Assembly (NCBI GenBank): GCA_020284085.1
Contig: JACEVL010000772.1
Coordinates: 128,501 to 192,500, forward strand
Length of the DNA: 64,000 bases
Reading direction: 5' to 3'
Source: Aporrectodea caliginosa
Taxonomy: Eukaryota; Annelida; Clitellata; Crassiclitellata; Lumbricidae
Of the stretch, positions 13,643 through 22,600 are shown piece by piece. How positions within the stretch are numbered: position 1 is the first letter of the stretch; each line of letters begins with the position of its first letter. A program made the translations under genes and the position numbers. The notes beneath the pieces were generated by a model. It was not told where the DNA came from. It did no database searches and saw only the letters and a list, made by a program, of their open reading frames with translations.

Positions 13643-16600
13643 TATTGATATTAAGAGTGTAAGATCCCATTCATGATGAGCATTGTGGGACTGTGACCGC
13701 AACCGACTCTGTAAACGAAGCTGCTTTTTCGGCGAGGACGTGAACTTCTGCGGCAAGGAGACCCATCCTCTCCTTCATCTCATAGATTTTATGCCGCGCT
13801 TTGTCATCCAGCTGCCACAGGTGGATTCCCTTGCCTTTGATTGCTTCTGTCATCCTTTGAACATCGGCTGCTCTGTGAAAATAACACATGGAAACACAAT
13901 TAAATCCTTATAAATGTTTTAATTGGATCTACTATAATTATGATGCAGCAATGCGTGTGGCCGTCTGCCTATCATTAGTTTCATCCTCTGTCTCTGTCTG
14001 TCTGTCTCTCTCGGTGTCCCTTTCTCTCTGGCAATCATACTAGGACCTCTATTTGGTATTTTTGGACACGACGCAACGCTTGTGAATAAGCTGGTGCCCT
14101 GCGCTTAGCACCTGAGTAGAGGTTTATACATATTCAGATTACGTGTGCGAGATTACGACTGTGGAGTTCCATTCACAGTTAGCTTAAACGTCGTTGAGAA
14201 GAAAGGCTATACTTGATTGTGGGATTGCTTTTGTTTCGCGTTCTAGTTGTAAAGTGTTTCGATTGAGGCTCTTAATTAGGAAGCTTCACGATGGCTGGGC
14301 ACTTTTGAGCGTGCCATAAGACTTGGTTCTAGGATAGGGCCAACCATGGCCATCACATACCATGACCATCACATATAAATGCTTGAAATTTTACCGAGAA
14401 GCATGACAAAAAAGAAACGAATATTTTCTCAACTGTATGTACAAAATCATTGAGAAATGATCATTACATAGTATATTGAATTACTGATGCCATTGAAAGC
14501 ATGCTGAAACGTATCGGTCCTAACTCCAGTTCACGGCTTTCTACATAACAACTTCCAAGCTCACAGGTCACTTGAAGCTTGGACAGAAAAAATAGGTTAA
14601 GTTTAAATTGTCTCGATTCTTGATAGCGATTCAGATATTGTAAGCATATTTTAGGCTTATGAATGGCAGCTGTTTAACAATAAGGCAACTGATAAAATGA
14701 TAAGTACTTTTGATTCGTGTTTTGAAGTATCTTCTTCATGTCCTCAACTTGGGATGTCTTTAAATCAGCAGTAGACTCCAGACGTTTACCTTTGAGTAAA
14801 GCTTCTCGAATCTTAATAGCCTCTCGTTCAATTAAATGATTCTGTTAAAATCAGAGCAAAAACGCTGCTAGACTACATGTAATTCATATACAGTCGCTCA
14901 GGCTTAATTTTTGTTCATGTATTACTCAATAGGCAGAAGAAGAGTTTTACATTACGTTAAGCTTACACTGACATTAGTTAGACATTACGAAAAATGTTCT
15001 ATTAATAGGGTCATTCGTTTAATCACTTAAACACATTTAAGTGATTAAACGAATGCGGTTAAGACGCTCATGCATAAAATTGGCTGAGCAGATAAGCTGA
15101 TTTTTCTACTTTATGTCATGCTTGTGGCAGCTAATAAAAGTACACATTATTCCATCCTTTACCTTCTCCTCCTTGTCCGTGACTTGGGCGTCATCTTTGA
15201 TAGCACTGTCGTCACCTTCTCCGAACACATGCATCAATAATAATCTCACCCGCTCCGACTACTATCATCTGAGGCGGATTAGAGCCACCAGAAGACCGGT
15301 CTCTTCCTCGGTCTTTACATCTATTGTTCATGCTTTTATCTGTTCTCGTATGACTACTGGAGTTCTCTTCTGGCTGGCCTCGCCAAAGTGCGTATGTCTC
15401 CCTTATAGTCGGCACTGAATGCAGCTGCCAGGATATAGTAGCCCTCCTCCTCCGTTTCTCTCGACCGACATGACCGAACACCTCCACTGGCTCTCTCTCT
15501 CTCCCTCTTACTGCTCGTATACAATTAAGGTTCTCATCTTCATCTAAAGATCGTAGGCTATACCTAGGTCTAGCTCCTAAGTACCTCTATGACTCTATTC
15601 GTCGACCGATCTCGTCCTCTTCGACCTCCCTTGTGTGAGGTCTGCTTTGGCTCAATCCCGAGTCTTTTCTTGCATTGGCCCTACTCTGTGGAATGATCTC
15701 CCTCTCTCAGTTGCTCTACGATATCTGTCAGGAGGTCTTGCTGCATCTTACCGCTGTATTAAATCCTGTGTTTTCTCTCGGGGTCTATGGCACTGGGAGC
15801 CCTTCTGATTGTGTGCACTGCGGGAGGCGCTTTAGAAGTCTTAAAATACAATACAATACGAGTCATTGTCATAACTAGTTCTTTGACCACATGACTCGTT
15901 TTAGAAGCTTGAGCTGGCGTAATAATGTTTTTTAACTTAAAAACTACGAGTCATTTTTATGTTTCGTTGTGCAGAGGTGCCTCTAAAATTAATAACTAAT
16001 TAGCATTGTTAGATAAGCAAATGCAGTGGCAATTTGAAATAAATATTTTGAATCTTGAAGGCAGATGATTATAACCAGTGCCGTCGTTTTTCGGATGAGT
16101 TCGTGCAGCTGGCGAAATTCTTTGTCGAGTTCTGACTGAAGTCTCTGTTTTCCAACCAAACTTTCGTCATACAACATCTTTGTTTCCTTGGACATATTCT
16201 CCTAAAAACACGACAAGCAGTGTTTTTCACGGGTAGGGCCTACATAAATTTCAAGTCATTAATTAATTAAGGTCCCTACAAGGTAGATAAACGATTACCC
16301 TATCGATAAAATTGCTTTCCTTTTTGAGATAAAACTAGCATACAATGACATCGGAAAAGAAAGTCTAAAGATGGGCGTGTTGTAAATTAATGAACAAAAG
16401 TTAATTATGATCATTACCCTATCGATAGGTAATTACTATAATCAATTAAGCATTTTCGCTTTCTATCTTTTTTCAAACTGTGTTCTTATTTGCGCTTCAG
16501 TTTTAGCTGAAACTTTCTTCGTTACGTCTGCACTCCTGTAATGTCTTTCTAATAAACTTCATTTGATTCAGTAATGATTTTTTTCTTTATAATATCTTCA

Positions 16601-19600
16601 TTAATGGCTATAGCGTTAAACAGTGCTTATTATCAATGTCAACTGCTAACAGTTTTAAACCGGAGTCCTGGAGGCTGGACAAATAACCTGTTTGCTCTTG
16701 GCGTCCAGATGTTTTAGTATTTCGTGTTGAAGCGCTTTCTTTTTTTCTGTGGATACCTTTCTGCTTGGCATAGTTGACAGCTGAAATGTGTTTTTTTACA
16801 GAAGTATACGAATGTAACAGGAAAAAAGAAACGAACAGTAGCTAACAGATAAAAGTGTTGCAACACGCAACGTCCTAAATGAGTCAACATCCACACTTAG
16901 TTAGAAGGTAGTTATCGGAGATTTGAAGATAAGCGAAATCAAACAAGGACTATAATATGTAAGCCTGCTGTGTTTTCGAAACACAGACATCTATGGCATA
17001 ACGCTCTGTAATTAGCGGTCTACATGTAAGTAAAATTCGTTTCACAGAGTAAAAACTGGAATAATTACGTCACGTATATAGGCCTTTACTTAAGCTAAGC
17101 AATAGGCTTGCTTAAAAATTATATCAACAGTGTCAAGTAAATAGAGCGCTGCTGATTTCTGAACGGCGCTATATAAGTGTTCAGTTAGAATTACAATTAC
17201 AAGTGGTGTGAAAGGACAGATATGTGAATTCGCCCTGCTAAATTATTACAATAATTGTAGTTATAGTTAGAAATAAGTTTAGACACACTGCGAAAAATTG
17301 ATACCTCACGATTGAGTTTATACAGCAAATCCGTCAAAGGCAGGCACGTTTCCTGGATAACATTGACGTGTCTCTCTTCTAACCTCACTTGCTTTACATT
17401 CTGGTCAATTTCATTTGCAATTTGAAAATTCATGTGACGGATAAGACGTCTCTGAGCCCTTGCGTACTGAAGTTTCATGAGTAAATCGGCTCTGTAAAAA
17501 CACTTTATTTACACTATTGACTAACCAAAATTGATATAATTTGGTATAAAAAAAATATGGTCGTCTCTACCAACCAAGTATACTTCAAACATTCTAGGCA
17601 GAAACAGTCGCGTTATGTACAACTCAAAGATTTGCGATGTAATAAAGATCTTAGACATTCTAGGCAGAAACAGTTCCATTATGTACAACTTAGAGATTCG
17701 CAATGTATTTGATACCTTAGAATATTAATTGGATTGAAGCACAATGTAGCCTATGAAAATGTTTTTGCATACCTTAAATATCACACTTCTTTCAAAATTG
17801 AAGTATTCTCGGTTACAATGTACAACGTTTCCAGTTGCATATTTGCTTCATGTCTGTGTGGGTTTTACCGTTTCTGATGTCCGTTTTAAGACATTGTTCT
17901 TAGTAATAAAAGAATAAGGGCTGTGGGTTGTATATAGGTTATACTACTCGTATTGCCCAATTCGTAGCAATCCTCCTCTACTAACTACTCATCTCTAAAA
18001 AACATGGTTACTGTATTCACGGAAGCGGTGTATTCAGGGTTAGGCCTATGTAAAGAAGCTTCAGTGAACCTACTTGTTTTCTGCCAGAAATATATCTTCA
18101 TTTCGCGCTTCTCCGTGGCGTTTGGCAATGTCGGCGACTTTCTTTTCCCACGAAAATGCTTCGTCCTTCAGCTTCGAAAAATCATTCTGTACGTTTTTCT
18201 TTTCTAAAGTGACTGCATTTAGTTTCTTTTGTGTCTCTGTGACGTGGGAGTTGGTCTCGCTGAGCTGAGCATCAGCTTCTACCAGCAATTTCATCTGTTC
18301 ACTGTTTGCAACAATGTTGGTTGTAAAAATATGTAAACGGTAAGAAAAGTGCACAAACGATTGGACCAAGTCTGGGTTACACGCAGTGTTTTAGTTGTCA
18401 AAAACTAACTGGGGGGGGTCGAAAATTTTGCAGATTTCGAAAGTACACGATCACAGGTCTAAATTAAATTTTAATGTTGTTAATATGAAACAACTGACGA
18501 CTCATGAGATATCTTAGTTTCTTCTTTAAATTTATCTATGCGACATAACAAAGAAATTACATAATCATAGGGGCGTAGCCAGGAAAAAATTTCAGAGGGG
18601 GTTTTAACTTTTAAGTTTTCGGGGTTTTCCATTGGAAATGGTCGTATTTTTCTACATATTTAATTTTTAATAACATAATGCATTTATTTTGTGGGGGTGG
18701 GTTTGAACCTGTAAAACCACCCCCTAAAAACGCCCATGCATGATCACATAGACAAAACACCTGGTTTTTGGAAAGTAATTCAATAACACAAACCATAATG
18801 CATAGATTCTTACACTATACCCGGTAGTTTACAAAAATAATTTTGGACTATGTTTTGTAATTTCTTTTTTCTTTGGTAACCCAGTGGCTTTGTTTCCAGC
18901 TTTAAGACAAGAAATAACATATTTTTCTTCATTCCATGCAGTAAGAGGTGGACCATTGATGCCAATCATCAACAGATCATTCACTGAACTCACAGAAGCC
19001 TGTTTCTTCCACTAGTGTGACATAAATTCATCTGACTGAATCCTCTTTCACACAGCAGATGAAACAGGTAGAACTTCCAACAAAGTAATAAGTGGCTGTA
19101 ATTTCTGCCCAAGCATTAAACCATCGCTCTTTTTAAGCATAGAATAGTCAAGCAAAACATCAGCTGCTTCAGAATTACTCATTCCAAACTCTACTCAATG
19201 CAACATGTCTTTCTCCACACACTAAATAGCCTCAACCATGTGCTCGAACTATAGCATAAGAGGAAAAGGAAATAAACGTGTTACAGAAATTGGCTTTCAT
19301 CTTAATTCTGTAGACTGGTTCTCCGCTCTCAGTCACAAACCATAAAATTAAGTAACTAATTTACTTAAAAGTGAAGGAATTGGGGTATATATTCTTTTGT
19401 ACTTGATGACAGAGCAACAGCCGGGGGGGGGGTCAAGACCTAACCCCCAGCATTCAGTTACTTAGCTGAGGGGTTAGAAAAAGAACTAGGGGGGTTGAAC
19501 CCCCCCAACCCCCCCGACAACTAAAACACTGGTTACACGATTTTGCAGTAACTCATCGGGCTTGAACCATTCTATTCTTAGAACAGTACGGGATCATTTG

Positions 19601-22600
19601 ATACCAGTATTCTGAGTTGGCTTGCAAGTAAACTAGCCACAAATGTATTGCAATACGTTGGTGCTATGTTCGTTAATGAATTTGCAATACGTCTCTGGTT
19701 TCCGCTTAGAAATGGATCAATTATTTAAATTTTGCTAAATGCCAACACAATGATCTAAGGTAAGGCAGTGTATGATTCTAAAGTGTTACTTGTACCTTTT
19801 AGTTGTGCATAGTGTAACATAGTAGGCCTAATGATGTGTATAGGCTACATAGGGATATTTTAGCTAGGGCGGGGGCCTCGGCCCTGGCTTCTTTTGGGAA
19901 CCTACGAAAGACAGAGCGGCCGCTGCATAAATCACTTTAATTAGACAAATCAATTAGAAATATTCGAATTAGACACTGTGTGTAATGATGTTCAATTGCA
20001 CTACATAAAATTAACGACGAAGATTTCGGCTTCATGCTTTACAATCTCACCTCTGATATCGCAATAGCCTTTCGCCCTGTCTAGCCAGATCGCGAGGAAC
20101 GCCGCTAATAGCCACTTCATCCAGCTGTAAAACAGTTAACATCGCTTGTTTAGATCAGCTAAATAGCCATAGGAGCAGCGCCTGCGTTTGATAGAATTAT
20201 TTAAAACGCACTATATTAAATCCATTGACTTATAACATTTAACACATCAATTTAACTGCTGGGCAAACGGAATATAAGGTGAATTATATAAAGTATCTTG
20301 TTTTAAACAGACAATTATAAGTTGCCTCTGACATAGGGTATCTATTCTAGTACAGATAGCCAATTGCCGATATGGATACGACGCTACAAGTGCCGTTAAG
20401 TAAAGCAGCGGAGATCTCGATCAGTAGGCTATTTAATGGGCAAGCCCTAATAGAATGCCATGCCATATATGCCAACTGGCGCTGTGTACATTTTGATAGA
20501 TAAAAAGATCATTTCTGAGAATTTTCTGAGTACTTATCATAGCTGAGAAATATTGAGTGAATAGCATTGCTGCGCAGATATTTCCATTACCGAGAGTAGT
20601 TTTTCTTGATTCTGAAGCTCCAGTACTTTGCTCGCGTTGGTGATCACGTTTCCGCTGCTCTCTTGAAGAACGTCTTTCAATGATTCGATGTCACTTCGTT
20701 GCTGTATAATCTCTTTCCTCAAGTCGGCACAGGACTCTTTTAGGTCGTGTCTCAGCTGCATATCATCCTATGAGGTAATCAAAATCAAAGGTCATAATCT
20801 GTTCTGATTTGTGCGAAAAGAAAGTGCATATATATATATATATATTATATAAAATTATATATGATAGCCACGTATCCAAATATATCTTTTCTTTGAATTA
20901 ATTAATAAAATTATCTTCGTTTATAATTTCAAACCGACAAATCCGTCTGATATTATGAACGGATGATCACAAGTTATTACAGGAGTCAAATTTGACTGTT
21001 TGGCACCAATGCAAAGCGCCCATCACGTCCTAGTGCTCATTTTACCAAAGCCGTCTGGCGAATGAAAGGCTGAGGCCGACCTTTGCGAGGGTAGTGGGAA
21101 GCGATCCCGCGTCCTTGCTGATCTTCTGCTCGTTGTGCCAGAGTGCTACCATTACCATAAACCCAAACCAAGCAAAACTAATATAAGATCCCTAAGTCGA
21201 TGACACCTAAAATGAATATGATTTCCATAGTGAGATCGAAGCATATCAAGAACACAACAGCGTGTGTGTGTGAGGTAGGCATACCAATAATTTTAAAATG
21301 TCTTGCGAGATGTCATTTGCTGCAAAGTCATGAAACATGTAAAAATGTTGCAGTTGAAAAACAATACAACTTCATGACCTCGCCTTTAGCCCTAAATTTT
21401 TTCTTTGTGATGTTGTGCATCGAGTTGCAATGGTCTTTTGAGTTTGTCATGTTGATTTCTTGTTGCGTTGTATTTGTGTACGCGCAGACTTACGTGCAAG
21501 AATCAGAATTATTCGTGGAAGATAATTATCATAATTGACAGAGACATAGAACAACTAGCATGACATAGACCTAACGCCTATAAACTATCGAATAAATCCT
21601 TATAGGCCTACTTGATACATTTTGTCATGGATACTCAATACTCAACTGTCTTTAATGCCCAGTTATGATTAATGCTAAACTATCTGACAGGCAATGCAGG
21701 CATGCGAGGTAAGAAATTATCTAATGACTTACTTGCTTTTGGCACATCTCAGTGTATTCGATGTCTAAGGCTTCCTTCTTCTCTTCCATTCTAAACAAAT
21801 TATCGAACAAATGCTTTGCGATACAACTCTAAAAAAATTGGTTCATTCTGAAAATGTCCAATACAACTAGTATCGTGCAATAATGGCCTCAGAAACGTAA
21901 CGTTCAAGTGTTGGTACTATTACAAAAAAGCGGCAAATGTAAGCGATATAGTTCGTTTAATCGACATGAAAGTGAATAAATTCCTACTTCTCAATATCTT
22001 GTTGATGCTTAGCGGTTCTGTATTCGGAAAGTGAAATGGCGTTTCGAGCAGCTAAGAGTGTCCTTCTCAGCTTGACGACTTCTTTACTCTCACCGCTGGT
22101 GAGTTCGACATCGAGCAGTCTCAGCTCTTCTTGAAGTCGCTGGTTTTCCATGTCGTAAAACTCGACTGTCGCTTCTTGACGTCTTTCTCTCTCCATCTCA
22201 CTAAAAAACTTTCGCAGTTTAACTATGGCATCTTATGACTACAAAATTGCAAGTTATAATGCAAAATGCCATCCTTCTAGATATTTTCACCCCCACACCC
22301 CCAATGCAGAGACAACCCGACATATGAGCAATTGTGCCGCCAAGCTGACACCCGATTCTTTTCTGCTGTCCTGGGAAGCCCGGAACATTCATTTCAGATA
22401 TTTATATAGTGCCCCTTCAAGATTTCTACTCAGAGGCGCTCCCGACTACAGCGCGGACACAGAATCGGAGTTTCACGCCGAAGCGCATGAGCAATTGCGA
22501 GTGAAGGACTTGCCCAGGGTCCCTATGCGACGGCTTGAGGTGGATTCGAACCCGCAACCCTCCGGCTGCAAGGCACCGAACATACCCCTACACCACCGCG

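Noticed and set aside
18568..18745. Small MITE with GGGGCGTAGCCAGG start inside the intron 6 hAT
   Set aside because: The start resembles some hAT ends, but no matching inverted end with a clean 8-bp duplication could be found.
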